This document shows positions 24,162 through 33,019 of a DNA stretch of 44,238 bases, in pieces (within the stretch, counting starts at the first letter, position 1; every line of letters starts with the position of its first letter). The notes below the pieces were generated by a model, which was given only the letters and a program-made list of their open reading frames with translations, was not told where the DNA came from and made no database searches. The DNA comes from Streptomyces olivaceoviridis (GTDB taxonomy: Bacteria; Actinomycetota; Actinomycetes; Streptomycetales; Streptomycetaceae), in assembly GCF_014650115.1 (NCBI RefSeq), contig NZ_BMUI01000046.1, positions 1 to 44,238 of the forward strand, in the 5' to 3' direction. Made by a program: the position numbers and the translations under genes.

Positions 24162-25429
24162 GAGGAGAGGTCCAGTCTGCTGTCGAGGCCGCAGTGCAGC
24201 GAGTAGGTGAGGGCGAGGGGGTTGCGGAAGCCCTCGGCGAACCGGCGTACCAGTTGCAGGCTGATCTCTCCGGCCGTGTGGTTCCCGCTCAGGTAGAGGT
24301 TCAGGAACTCGTACGCGTACTCGCTCGCGAAGTCCTGGGGTATCTCGATCTGCGGTCCCAGCACACCGTCGGCCCCGAACTTGATGAGGGCCTGGCCGAG
24401 GTGTTCCAACTGGGGAGCGGCAGCCGGCTGTCCCGCGTGGCAGGCGTTGAGCAGGACGAACGGCTTGAAGCGGGTGCGCGCGGTGTAGTCGATGCGCCTG
24501 CGCCTGAGTTCGATGCTGTCGGCGTCGATGTGCTGCTCGTCGGAGAGCCGGAGCACCAGGTGCGGATGGGGCGAACCGTTGTCGACGAAATGACCGTGGC
24601 ACCAGAAGTACATGAGGTCCTCGTCGAAATGCGCACCGGACAACGCTTCCAGGAGCGGGCCGGCCTCGGTGCGCACGGTCAGCCGGGAGCGTTCCTCCAG
24701 CAGTTTGCGCACGTCGGGTGCTCTGCCGACCGAGTCCAGCTGGGTGTCGGTGTTGAGGCTGGTGATCGCCTGGGCCCGGGCGCCCCAGGGGAAGTCGTAC
24801 TCCGGCCAGGTGCCGCCGGTCTGTTCGATCTGGTGCCGGTGGCCGAGGAAGGAGCCCCACGGCCCGCCGTGGTCCCTCGGGTCCAGGGAGAGCATGGGCC
24901 AGGGCAGATAGATGTCCGAGTCGAAGCTGATCCGCAGCGCCCGCTCGCTGCCCAGGATGTCCGTGAAGAGAGCCCGCAGCGAGCGCTCCTCGTGGGTGTC
25001 GCCGCCGAGCAGGCAGTCGAGCAGGTAGGCGCCCTCATCGGCCATCTCGCCCGTCAACCGGTCCATCAGACCGGCGTGCGCGGACAGGTCCGCGGACTCG
25101 GCGAGCGGGTAGCGGACCTCTCCGTCGATCGTCTCCGTGTGGCAGACCAGGCGGTCCCGCCACATCGTCCGCAGTCTCGCGGCCTTCCGCACCAGGGTCG
25201 GGGCCGTGATGGAAAGGGAGGCACGAGGCGACCGGGTGCGCACCCGGGGCACAGCCGATCCCAGGATCAGCAGATCGAGGTCGCCTCCGTGGACCTGGCG
25301 CAGCACGACGCTGAGATCCAGCGGCTCACTGCGCGACGGGTTCTTGTCCGAGCCGGTGCGCTGCCGTGGCAGCACCGTGTAGTCGAGCGAGGGATTGCTG
25401 CGTATGTCGACGGTCAGGTCCTGGGGCAT
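24158..25429 (-). CDS. CHAT-domain caspase-like protease
   Basis: A 423-residue protein whose C-terminal half is a CHAT (caspase HetF associated with TPRs) peptidase. MYFWCHGHFVDNG (273-285) carries the catalytic His (H278), and FVLLNACHAGQ (324-334) the catalytic Cys (C330). LYLSGNHTAGEIS and PLALTYSLHCG follow, as in the family. The N-terminal 200 residues (LDLLILGSAVPRV, RALRISFDSDIYLPWPML) form the non-catalytic partner subdomain seen in actinobacterial CHAT proteins. In characterised systems CHAT proteases are activated by TPR or STAND partners; here the TPRs are in the separate upstream gene, 6 bp away. Both catalytic residues are intact, so it is probably active. No TTA codon was seen. 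Confidence 0.9.
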   Translation of the reverse strand: MPQDLTVDIRSNPSLDYTVLPRQRTGSDKNPSRSEPLDLSVVLRQVHGGDLDLLILGSAVPRVRTRSPRASLSITAPTLVRKAARLRTMWRDRLVCHTETIDGEVRYPLAESADLSAHAGLMDRLTGEMADEGAYLLDCLLGGDTHEERSLRALFTDILGSERALRISFDSDIYLPWPMLSLDPRDHGGPWGSFLGHRHQIEQTGGTWPEYDFPWGARAQAITSLNTDTQLDSVGRAPDVRKLLEERSRLTVRTEAGPLLEALSGAHFDEDLMYFWCHGHFVDNGSPHPHLVLRLSDEQHIDADSIELRRRRIDYTARTRFKPFVLLNACHAGQPAAAPQLEHLGQALIKFGADGVLGPQIEIPQDFASEYAYEFLNLYLSGNHTAGEISLQLVRRFAEGFRNPLALTYSLHCGLDSRLDLSS

Positions 25430-25435
25430 GGTCGG

Positions 25436-28400
25436 TCAGTCTCTCCCCGGGGAACTCGGGACAGGGGGTGCGGGGACGTGAACGGTCGCCTCCAGGTCCT
25501 GTAGGACGAAGCCGTACTCCTGGTCGTAGACGGTGAAACGGACGCGATGCGCGCCGGGTTCCTTGGCGGTGAAGCCGAAACGGGCCGGCTCGCCCCCGGC
25601 CGTGTACTCCTGTGCGGCCGGCTCGATCACCGCTGCCGTGCGCGCTCCCGCCACCAACAGCAGCGACGGCAGTTCCGGCGCCGCCGTGCCCCCGGAGCGT
25701 TCCAGCCACACCTCGATGGCCGCTTCGGTTCCGACGCCCGGGTCGTCCAGGAGGGTCATGCGGGGCAGCCAGGCGGGCCGCAGCCGGGCCAGCTGGGCGC
25801 GGAGCGCCTCCAGGCGTGGATGGTCCGGCCCGAGCACCCGCTCCCAGCGCGTCAGCAACGCGTCGTGGGACGGCTCCGCGTCGTGCTGTCCCGCCTCCGC
25901 GCGGACGAACGCCAGCATGGTCAGGCTGTCCAGCGTCTCCGGAGCGTCGGGGCCGAGGACGTGTTCCCGTCCGGCGTGCACCGCCCGCAGCAGCCGTTCG
26001 GCTCCTTCGGCGTCGCCCGCTTCGGCCATCGCGCGGGCCAGGCTCTCCGTCCAGGTGGGACAGCCGTCGTCGGCACGTTCCAGGCACACCATGACGACCG
26101 ACCTGGCACGGTCGTCGACGCCGCCGTCCGCCGCTCGCCGGTGAGCCTCGGCGATGCCCTCGGGAGTGCTGGGGAACCCCGAGTGTTCCAGCAGCCGGGC
26201 CCGGTCGGCGAGCGACGCCCGCTGGACGGCGAGGGCCCCCTCGGGGTCGTCCGCCTGGAGCAGCGCGTAGGCCAGGTGGTCCCGTAACTGGAGCGGGACG
26301 CGATGGTGCGGGCCGTACACCCTCGCCGCGTCGTCGACGAGCCGTTCGAACTGGGCCACCGCTCGCCTCGGCGGGCCGAACTCGGTGGCCAGCAGCGCGA
26401 GACGGGCGCGGGCGTGCAGGGTCGTGGGGTGGTCCTCCGCCAGGACGGCACGGCAGTCGCGGAGCAACTCCTCCATGACCGCGATCGCCCGCCAGTGATC
26501 ACCCGCGTCCCGGCACGCGAAGGCCAGGTCCACTCGCCATGCGACGGTACTGGGGTGCAGGGGACTGTGCAGCCGGAAGCCGTCGGCGACCAGCGAGTCC
26601 AGTTCGCCCACGGCCTCCTTGTAGGCACCGCGGAGCCGGAGCACCCGGGTGAGCGCGTCGCGTGCGCTGAGCACGCTGGGGTGGTCGGCGTCCCGCACCC
26701 GTAAGAGATCGGCCAGCCGTTCCCGCTGGAGCAGGACGGACTGGGCGAAGTGCCCGGCCGCGCGGTGGGCGAACGCGAGCCTGCCCCGTGCCGTGAACGT
26801 GAGCGGGTGATCAGGCCCCAGGAAGCGGACGCAGTCGGCGACGAGCCGTTCGGACAGGCGGATGGCCTCCGCGGTCTCGCCCGACCGCTGACGCAGCAGG
26901 GCGAGGGAGACCCGGGCGTTGAGCGTGTCGAGGTGGGAGGCCCCCAGGGTGCGCTCCAGGTCCGCCACCACCGCCACGGCATCGCGCAGGGCGCCGGCGA
27001 AGTCGTCGGCGTCGAGCCGTGTGCGGGCCAGCCAGTGCCGTGAGGTGAGGACCTGGGGATGGTCGCGTTCCTGGACCTGGAGCCGCCGGGCCAGCCAGTG
27101 CTCGCGGACCCGAACGGCCCGTTCGTGTTCGCCCGCGCTCCGGCAGGCGTTGGCGAGGGTCTCCCCGGCGACGATCGTGGCCAGGTGGAGGGGGCCCTGG
27201 ACGCGTTCGCGGTCCGCCACGAGCGCTTCGGACTCGGCGATGGCCCGGCTGTGTTCCTCTGCAAGTTGGTGCGCGAGGGCCAGCCACCTGCGGGCGAGCA
27301 ACGTCTTGGGATGGTCCGGGTGCCGCAGCCGCTCCCAGTCGTCGACGATCCGCTGGGACAGAAGCGCCGCCCGCTGGTACTCGCCCGCGTCACGGCAGGC
27401 GGCGGCCAGATCGTCGAGGGCGTCGAGGGAGTCGGGGTGATCGGCCCCGTTCAGCCGTGTCCGGGCGGTCCAGATCGCCTCGAACTCGGCGAGCGCGAGC
27501 CGGTACTCCTCGGCGTCGCCGTACGACTGGGCGAGGCTTCGACGGGCGTCCAGCGTCTGCGGGTGATCCTCCCCCTTGAGGCGGGTCCACCGGCTGATCA
27601 CGTCCTCGAACAGGGACCTGGCCTCGCCGTGGCGTTCGGCCGCCGCGTACGCGTGGGCGAGGTTCGCGCAGACCACGAGGGTGTCGGGATGGTCTTCGCC
27701 GAACACCCGCCGGTAATCGGCCAGGAGCGAGGTGAACTCGTCGATCGCGCGCTGGTGATGACCCGCGTACTTGTGGCCGAGCGCCACCTCGTTGCGTGCG
27801 ATCAGGGTGATCCGGCTGTCCGCGCCGTGGAGCCGGACGCGGTCCCTGAGGACGTCCTCGTGGATCTCGATCGCGCGCCGGTATTCGCAGGCGGACCGCA
27901 GCGACCAGGCCAGCTGGTGCCTGGCCTCCAGCAGAGAGGGGTGGTCGGCTCCCTGGAGCCGCCGACGGTCCGCGACGAGTGCCTCCCACGCGGAGACCGA
28001 ACGGTAGTACTCGCCGGCCAGCCGGTACGCCTCGGCCAGCCAGCCCCTGGTGTTGAGGACGTCCTGGTGATCCGCCCCCAGCGCGCGCTCCATCTCTTCG
28101 AGGAGCTCCTGGAACAGGCTGATCGCCGCGGCGTGGTCCTCGGCGGCGGAGTGCGCCCCGCCCAGCGCCCGGCGCGTGAGGTACACCTCCCGGTGCCCGG
28201 GGCCCAGGACGCGTACCTGGTCCGCCACCAGGGCGCGGAGCTCGGAAACGGCACGCTCCGGGAAACCCGCCAGCTGACGGCAGCGGGCCAGGCTCCACCG
28301 CGTGTCGAGGACCCGGGGGTGGTCGTCACCCATGATCCGGGTCCGGTCGCGCAGGACGCGCTCGTACAGGGCGATGGCCTGGTCGTACTCGGAAGCGGCC

Positions 28401-30907
28401 TGGTACGCGTAGGCGAGGTTCTCGGCGGCGGTCAGTGTGGCGAGGTGGTCCTCCCCCTGGACGCGGGTGCGGTCGTCGAGGAGGTCCTGCAGCTCCACGA
28501 TCGCCCTGGGGTGGTCCCCGGCCAGCTGCCGGGCGTAGGCGAGGGCGTTGCGCGTGGACAGCGTCTCGGGGTGCTCCGGGCCCCGGACCCTGGCGTAGTC
28601 CTCGACCAGGTGCTCGTACTCCGCGAGCGCCTGCGCGTAGTCCGCGAGGGCCCGGTGGGCGTAGGCGATGTCCTCACGGTAGTCGAGCGTGTCGGGATGG
28701 TCGGGGCCCTGGCACCGTTCGCTGTCCTCGGCCAGGGACGCGAACTCCGGGAGGGCCGCGGCGGGGCCCTTGGCGTCCATCAGGGCGTACGCCAGGCTCT
28801 GGCGTGTCTTCAGCGTTTCCGGATGGTCCTCGCCCTGGATCCGTCCGCGCTGGGCCCGCAGGGCCGTGTACAGGGAGACGGCCTGCTGTCGGTCGCCCGC
28901 CGCCTCATGGGCGGAGGCCAGCCATCCCCTGCTCGTCAGGGTGTCGGGATGGTCGGTGCCCAGGACCCGCTCCCGGTCGGCCACCGCCTGCTCGTACAGC
29001 CGCAGTGCGAGCTGGTGGTCGCCGGCCCTGAGGTGCGCGTAGGCCAGGTTGTTACGGCTGGTGAGGGTGTCGGGGTGGTCGTCGCCGAGGACGCGCCGGC
29101 GGTCCGCGACCACGGCCTCGAACTCCTCCACCGCACGCCGGTAGCGACCTGCCATCTGACGCGCGTAGGCCAGGTCGTTGCGGCTGGTGAGGGTGTCGGG
29201 GTGGTTGTCACCGAGGACGCGCCGGCGGTCCGCGACCACGGCCTCGAACTCGCGCACGGCGGCCAGGACGTCGCCGGCCTTCCGGTACGCGTACGCGAGC
29301 CTGTGCCTGCCGGCCAGCGTCGATGCCGCGTCCCCGCCCGACAACCGCAAGCGGTCGCGGAATGCCTCCTGGCACAGCCGCACGGCCTTGGCCGGGTCAC
29401 CTGCCTTCGCGTGCAGCTCGGCCAGACGGTCCTGGTCGGCGAGGGTGGCGCTGTCGTCCGCGCCCAGCAGCCGAAGCTGGTTCTCGACCACGCGCTCGAC
29501 CAGGGGGATGGCCAGCACATGCTGCTCACGGGCGACGAGTTCGTCGGCCGCGCGCCGGTACATCTCGGTCACTTCGTGGCGGGGGGTGCTCGCAGGCCCG
29601 GTCTGCGCCAGCGCCTGCACGTGCGGAAGCCAGCGCTGCCAGACTCCCCGCTCCGCCTCGCCGCCCAGGGCGGACGTGTCGGGGAGCGCCCCGGCCAGGG
29701 CCCGTTCGGCACGACCGCGGATGTCGGCCGCCCTGACGGAAGCCGCGGCACGGAGGGTCTTCTGCATCAGCCGGTGCAGCGAGACGGAGTCCCCGGCCAC
29801 GCTGACCAGGTTGTAGTCGGCCAGCATCTCGACGGCGGTCCGTGCCTCGGCCTCACTGTCCGCCAACGACAGGAGTACCCGCAGCGGGAGCGCCTCGGGC
29901 GCGTACCAGGCCAGTGCCATCAACAGGTCCACAGCGACCGGGCAGCGCTCGCCGATCGCTCGCGAACTGGTGAGCCAGATCTGCGTGATGGCCCGGTCCA
30001 GACCCTCGGACGGTGCCGCCGTCTCCAGCGCGTCACCCGCGGTCGCGACCAGCTTCGAGCGGTAGGAGGCGAAGGACGTGCCGGTCTCGCGCACGTAGGC
30101 CGCGGCCTGTGCCAGGGCCAGGGGGAGATGCCCCAGGTCCGACGCCAGCAGGCCGGCCTGCCTCCGCTCCGCCGCGGTCGGGCGGCGATCGGGGAACGCC
30201 ACGGTGCACAGCAGGTCGACGGCCAGGTGCGGGGACAGCACATCGAGGCTCACCAGGTGCGTACCAGCCCGCCATCCGGCTCGTCGGCGGCTCGTGACGA
30301 GCTGGTGGCCGTGACCGAAGAGCCGGCTGAGGTACGGGTTGACGTGGAGCGGCTCGTTGACGTTGTCGTAGACGACCAGCCAGCCGGGGTGGGCTTGCAG
30401 CCACCTCACGGCCCACTCGGTGCGCTCCCTGGCACCGGCGCCCAGCGCCCAGTCCGGGTAGACGCGAACGGCCAGATCGGCGAGAGCCGAAGCGATCTGC
30501 TCCTCGCTCTCGGCGGTGATCCACCACACCAGCGAGTAGTCGCCGAGGTGCGCGTGCGCGTAGTGGAGGGCCAGTGTCGTCTTGCCCACACCGCCGAGGC
30601 CGTGGACGGCCGCGGCCTGACAGATGACGCCCGCGCCGGACGTCAGCGACTCACGGAGCCCCCGCAGAGCGTCCGTCCGGCCGATCAGACCGTCCTTGGC
30701 GGCGGGAAGGTTGTGCAGCCCCGGGGGCGCGGACAACCAGGCAGTGGCCGCCCTCGCCGCGGCGGGGAGCACCACCGCGCGTTCTTCCAGGTGCGGATTG
30801 CCGCCCGCGTCGATCGCTTTCGCACGCCACAGGGCGGTCGCCCCATCGGCCTGCCCCAGCAGGTTCTCGGCGGTCAGTGAGCCCTGGGCGGTGATCATCG
30901 CGGCCAT
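25436..30907 (-). CDS. Giant NB-ARC/STAND NTPase with about 28 TPR units
   Basis: A 1823-residue signal-transduction ATPase. The short N-terminus (1-75) is Ala-rich. The NB-ARC module has Walker A GLGGVGKTT (103-111), Walker B WLVVYDNV (176-183), HQLVTSRRR as sensor (201-209) and GHLPLALAQAAAYV as the GLPL-type motif (259-272). A winged helix follows, with LHRLMQ in the MHD place. Residues about 440-1720 are at least 28 tandem units of about 42 residues with a GxDHPDTLxxRxxLAYA core, as in kinesin-light-chain-type TPRs. The last 90 residues are beta-rich (FGFTAKEPGAHRVRFTVYDQEYG). Such proteins are sensors that oligomerise on ligand binding. Two TTA codons (26702-26704 and 26285-26287) make it bldA-dependent. 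ATG 30907 lies in a 22-bp palindrome and lacks a ribosome-binding site. Confidence 0.92.
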   Translation of the reverse strand: MAAMITAQGSLTAENLLGQADGATALWRAKAIDAGGNPHLEERAVVLPAAARAATAWLSAPPGLHNLPAAKDGLIGRTDALRGLRESLTSGAGVICQAAAVHGLGGVGKTTLALHYAHAHLGDYSLVWWITAESEEQIASALADLAVRVYPDWALGAGARERTEWAVRWLQAHPGWLVVYDNVNEPLHVNPYLSRLFGHGHQLVTSRRRAGWRAGTHLVSLDVLSPHLAVDLLCTVAFPDRRPTAAERRQAGLLASDLGHLPLALAQAAAYVRETGTSFASYRSKLVATAGDALETAAPSEGLDRAITQIWLTSSRAIGERCPVAVDLLMALAWYAPEALPLRVLLSLADSEAEARTAVEMLADYNLVSVAGDSVSLHRLMQKTLRAAASVRAADIRGRAERALAGALPDTSALGGEAERGVWQRWLPHVQALAQTGPASTPRHEVTEMYRRAADELVAREQHVLAIPLVERVVENQLRLLGADDSATLADQDRLAELHAKAGDPAKAVRLCQEAFRDRLRLSGGDAASTLAGRHRLAYAYRKAGDVLAAVREFEAVVADRRRVLGDNHPDTLTSRNDLAYARQMAGRYRRAVEEFEAVVADRRRVLGDDHPDTLTSRNNLAYAHLRAGDHQLALRLYEQAVADRERVLGTDHPDTLTSRGWLASAHEAAGDRQQAVSLYTALRAQRGRIQGEDHPETLKTRQSLAYALMDAKGPAAALPEFASLAEDSERCQGPDHPDTLDYREDIAYAHRALADYAQALAEYEHLVEDYARVRGPEHPETLSTRNALAYARQLAGDHPRAIVELQDLLDDRTRVQGEDHLATLTAAENLAYAYQAASEYDQAIALYERVLRDRTRIMGDDHPRVLDTRWSLARCRQLAGFPERAVSELRALVADQVRVLGPGHREVYLTRRALGGAHSAAEDHAAAISLFQELLEEMERALGADHQDVLNTRGWLAEAYRLAGEYYRSVSAWEALVADRRRLQGADHPSLLEARHQLAWSLRSACEYRRAIEIHEDVLRDRVRLHGADSRITLIARNEVALGHKYAGHHQRAIDEFTSLLADYRRVFGEDHPDTLVVCANLAHAYAAAERHGEARSLFEDVISRWTRLKGEDHPQTLDARRSLAQSYGDAEEYRLALAEFEAIWTARTRLNGADHPDSLDALDDLAAACRDAGEYQRAALLSQRIVDDWERLRHPDHPKTLLARRWLALAHQLAEEHSRAIAESEALVADRERVQGPLHLATIVAGETLANACRSAGEHERAVRVREHWLARRLQVQERDHPQVLTSRHWLARTRLDADDFAGALRDAVAVVADLERTLGASHLDTLNARVSLALLRQRSGETAEAIRLSERLVADCVRFLGPDHPLTFTARGRLAFAHRAAGHFAQSVLLQRERLADLLRVRDADHPSVLSARDALTRVLRLRGAYKEAVGELDSLVADGFRLHSPLHPSTVAWRVDLAFACRDAGDHWRAIAVMEELLRDCRAVLAEDHPTTLHARARLALLATEFGPPRRAVAQFERLVDDAARVYGPHHRVPLQLRDHLAYALLQADDPEGALAVQRASLADRARLLEHSGFPSTPEGIAEAHRRAADGGVDDRARSVVMVCLERADDGCPTWTESLARAMAEAGDAEGAERLLRAVHAGREHVLGPDAPETLDSLTMLAFVRAEAGQHDAEPSHDALLTRWERVLGPDHPRLEALRAQLARLRPAWLPRMTLLDDPGVGTEAAIEVWLERSGGTAAPELPSLLLVAGARTAAVIEPAAQEYTAGGEPARFGFTAKEPGAHRVRFTVYDQEYGFVLQDLEATVHVPAPPVPSSPGRD
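29035..29251 (-). repeat. Recently duplicated TPR-coding unit
   Basis: Bases 29035-29125 and 29161-29251 are two 91-bp direct copies that differ at four positions by eye (about 96% identity), exactly 126 bp (42 codons) apart. They encode two adjacent TPR units, both reading GDxHPDTLTSRNxLAYA. Other units of the array are far more diverged at DNA level. Confidence 0.85.
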
Positions 30908-30922
30908 CGGATCCGATGGCCG
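30901..30922. promoter_or_regulatory. Perfect 22-bp palindrome over the STAND start codon
   Basis: The 22 bases equal their own reverse complement, centred on GGATCC, and contain the ATG of the STAND gene (30905-30907 on the minus strand). It could be a repressor operator or an mRNA self-pairing element that hides the start codon; there is no ribosome-binding site nearby. Confidence 0.6.
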
Positions 30923-30956
30923 TGCAAGACCGACAGGGAGGTCCCGGGACGAACGG

Positions 30957-30987
30957 AACCTAATTCAGGCGAGATCACCACGACCAA
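30957..30987 (-). promoter_or_regulatory. Candidate promoter of the STAND-CHAT operon
   Basis: On the minus strand TAGGTT (30957-30962) is a good Streptomyces -10 box. TTGGTC (30982-30987) is a weak -35 at a slightly long 19-bp spacing. Initiation would give a leader of about 45 nt that includes the 22-bp palindrome. Confidence 0.3.
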
Positions 30988-31081
30988 CGAGCCCCCCGAT
31001 GCCACCGCCCCACGCCCGCCAGAGTCTCCCGGCGGGCAACCAACCGTACTGAAACGGCTGCGAGTTGTCACGACCGGCAGC

Positions 31082-31110
31082 CCCGCGCCCCGGGGATCGC
31101 GGGACGCGGG
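31082..31110 (-). terminator. Probable argS terminator
   Basis: Two 11-bp arms (31082-31092 and 31100-31110) pair with one mismatch around a 7-nt loop, 18 bp after the argS stop. It lies between argS and the STAND promoter region, so the two are separate transcripts. Confidence 0.5.
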
Positions 31111-31127
31111 ACCGAGCGCGCACGGCG

Positions 31128-32891
31128 TCAGAGCTTCTCGGGCGTACGGATGCCCAGCAGGGCCATGCCCTGGTGCAGGGTGCGGGCCGTGACGTCGCAC
31201 AGGAAGAGGCGGTTCTCCACCTGCGCCGGGGTCTCGGCGCGCAGCACCGGACACTTGTCGTAGAACGACGTGTACAGCGACGCCACCTGGTACAGGTACG
31301 CCGCCAGCTTGTGCGGGGCGTACTCCGTGGCCGCCTCCCGGACCGTCTCCGCGAAGGAGTCCAGGTGCAGGCCGAGGGCACGCTCGGCGTCCGCCAGGGC
31401 CAGCTCCGGGTGGGCCGCCGGGGAGACCTCGCCGGCCTTGCGCAGGATCGACTGGATACGGGCGTACGCGTACTGGAGGTAGACGGACGTGTCGCCGTTC
31501 AGCGAGACCATCTGGTCCAGGTCGAACTTGTAGTCCCGGTTCGCCGACGTCGACAGGTCCGCGTACTTCACCGCGCCGATGCCCACCTGGGCGCCCCGCT
31601 CGGCGATCTCCTCCTCGGACAGGTCCTGCGCCTTCTCCCGGACCACGGCCGAGGCGCGGTCGATCGCCTCGTCCAGCAGGTCGACCAGGCGGACCGTCTC
31701 GCCCTCACGGGTCTTGAACGGCTTGCCGTCCTTGCCGAGGACCGTGCCGAAGGCCAGCTGCACCGCCGTCACGTCGTCGTTCAGCCAGCCGGCCCGGCGG
31801 GCGGTCTCGAAGACCATCCGGAAGTGCAGGGCCTGCCGGGCGTCCACCACGTAGAGCAGGGTGTTCGCCTTGAGGTTGAAGACGCGGTCGCGGATCGCGG
31901 AGAGGTCGGTGGCCGCGTAGCCGTAGCCGCCGTCGGACTTCTGCACGATCAGCGGGACCGGGTTGCCGTCCGGGCCCTTGATGTCGTCGAAGAAGACGCA
32001 GAGCGCGCCTTCGGAGCGGACGGCCACGCCCGACTCCTCCAGCAGGCGGCAGGTCTCGGCCAGCATGTCGTTGTACCCCGACTCGCCGACGATGTCCGCG
32101 TCCCGGATCTCCATGTCCAGCTTCTCGAAGACGGAGAAGAAGTAGATCTTCGACTCGTCCACGAACCTCTGCCACACGGCGAGCGTGTGCTCGTCCCCGG
32201 CCTGGAGGTCGACCACCCGGCGCCGGGCCCGCGTCTTGAACTCCTCGTCGGAGTCGAACTTCTTCCGCGCGGCCTTGTAGAGGCGGTCGAGGTTCGACAT
32301 CGCCTCCTCACCCGTCACCCGGGCGTCCTTGTGGTCCAGCTCGTGCGGGTGCTCGTCCAGGTACTGGATGAGCATGCCGAACTGGGTGCCCCAGTCGCCG
32401 ATGTGGTGCCGGCGGACCACGTTCTCGCCGGTGAACTCCAGCAGCTGCACCACCGAGTCGCCGATCACCGCACTGCGCAGGTGACCGACGTGCATCTCCT
32501 TCGCCACGTTCGGCTGCGCGTAGTCGATCACCGTCGTGCCGGGCTGCTCGGCGTACGGCACGCCGAGGCGGCCCGTCTCGTCCGCGTACCGCGCGGCCAG
32601 GTTCCCGGTGATCGCCTTGTCCGCGATCGTGATGTTCAGGAAGCCGGGCCCGGAGACCTCGACGTCCTTGATCACGTCACCGGTCACCACCTGGGAGACG
32701 ATCTGGGTCGCCAGCTCCCGGGGGTTCGCCTTCGCCTTCTTGGCCAGGGCCAGGATGCCGTTGGCCTGGAAGTCGGCCCGGTCGCTTCGTCGCAGCAGCG
32801 GGTCCGCGCCGGCGGCCTCGGGCAGGGTGGCCGAGAGGGCGGACGCGAGGTGCTGCTGGACGTTGTCGCTGAGGGACGTGACCGAGGCCAT
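31128..32891 (-). CDS. argS: Arginyl-tRNA synthetase
   Basis: This class I aminoacyl-tRNA synthetase (587 residues) charges tRNA(Arg). The N-terminal Add-1 domain (about 1-110) binds the tRNA D-loop. The HIGH motif is HVGH in YAQPNVAKEMHVGHLRSAV. The KMSKS region is degenerate, as in many ArgRS, and the C-terminal DALR anticodon-binding domain starts near residue 470 (LQYAYARIQSILRK). ATG 32891 matches the start MASVTSLSDNVQ seen in relatives; the ribosome-binding site is weak. It is divergent from lysS, and the 128-bp gap must hold both promoters. Confidence 0.97.
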   Translation of the reverse strand: MASVTSLSDNVQQHLASALSATLPEAAGADPLLRRSDRADFQANGILALAKKAKANPRELATQIVSQVVTGDVIKDVEVSGPGFLNITIADKAITGNLAARYADETGRLGVPYAEQPGTTVIDYAQPNVAKEMHVGHLRSAVIGDSVVQLLEFTGENVVRRHHIGDWGTQFGMLIQYLDEHPHELDHKDARVTGEEAMSNLDRLYKAARKKFDSDEEFKTRARRRVVDLQAGDEHTLAVWQRFVDESKIYFFSVFEKLDMEIRDADIVGESGYNDMLAETCRLLEESGVAVRSEGALCVFFDDIKGPDGNPVPLIVQKSDGGYGYAATDLSAIRDRVFNLKANTLLYVVDARQALHFRMVFETARRAGWLNDDVTAVQLAFGTVLGKDGKPFKTREGETVRLVDLLDEAIDRASAVVREKAQDLSEEEIAERGAQVGIGAVKYADLSTSANRDYKFDLDQMVSLNGDTSVYLQYAYARIQSILRKAGEVSPAAHPELALADAERALGLHLDSFAETVREAATEYAPHKLAAYLYQVASLYTSFYDKCPVLRAETPAQVENRLFLCDVTARTLHQGMALLGIRTPEKL

Positions 32892-33019
32892 AGGAGTGGG
32901 TGCCGTTCTCCTCGTGGGGATGGATAGACCCAGCCAGTATCCCACGGGGGGTAAAGCCGTTTTCCCGGGCGCGATCCGGTCTGTGAGAATGGAGTGTCAC
33001 CCCGTTCAGAAAGAAGGAC

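Noticed and set aside
25436..29900. The regular repeats in this stretch as a CRISPR or non-coding tandem array.
   Set aside because: The period is about 42 codons in one continuous frame with protein-level, not DNA-level, conservation. They are TPR-coding repeats.
27059..30880. Long plus-strand open frame of 1273 codons opposite the STAND gene.
   Set aside because: It is produced by the periodic codon pattern of the TPR repeats on the other strand. No domain is present, and the NB-ARC/TPR reading is unambiguous.
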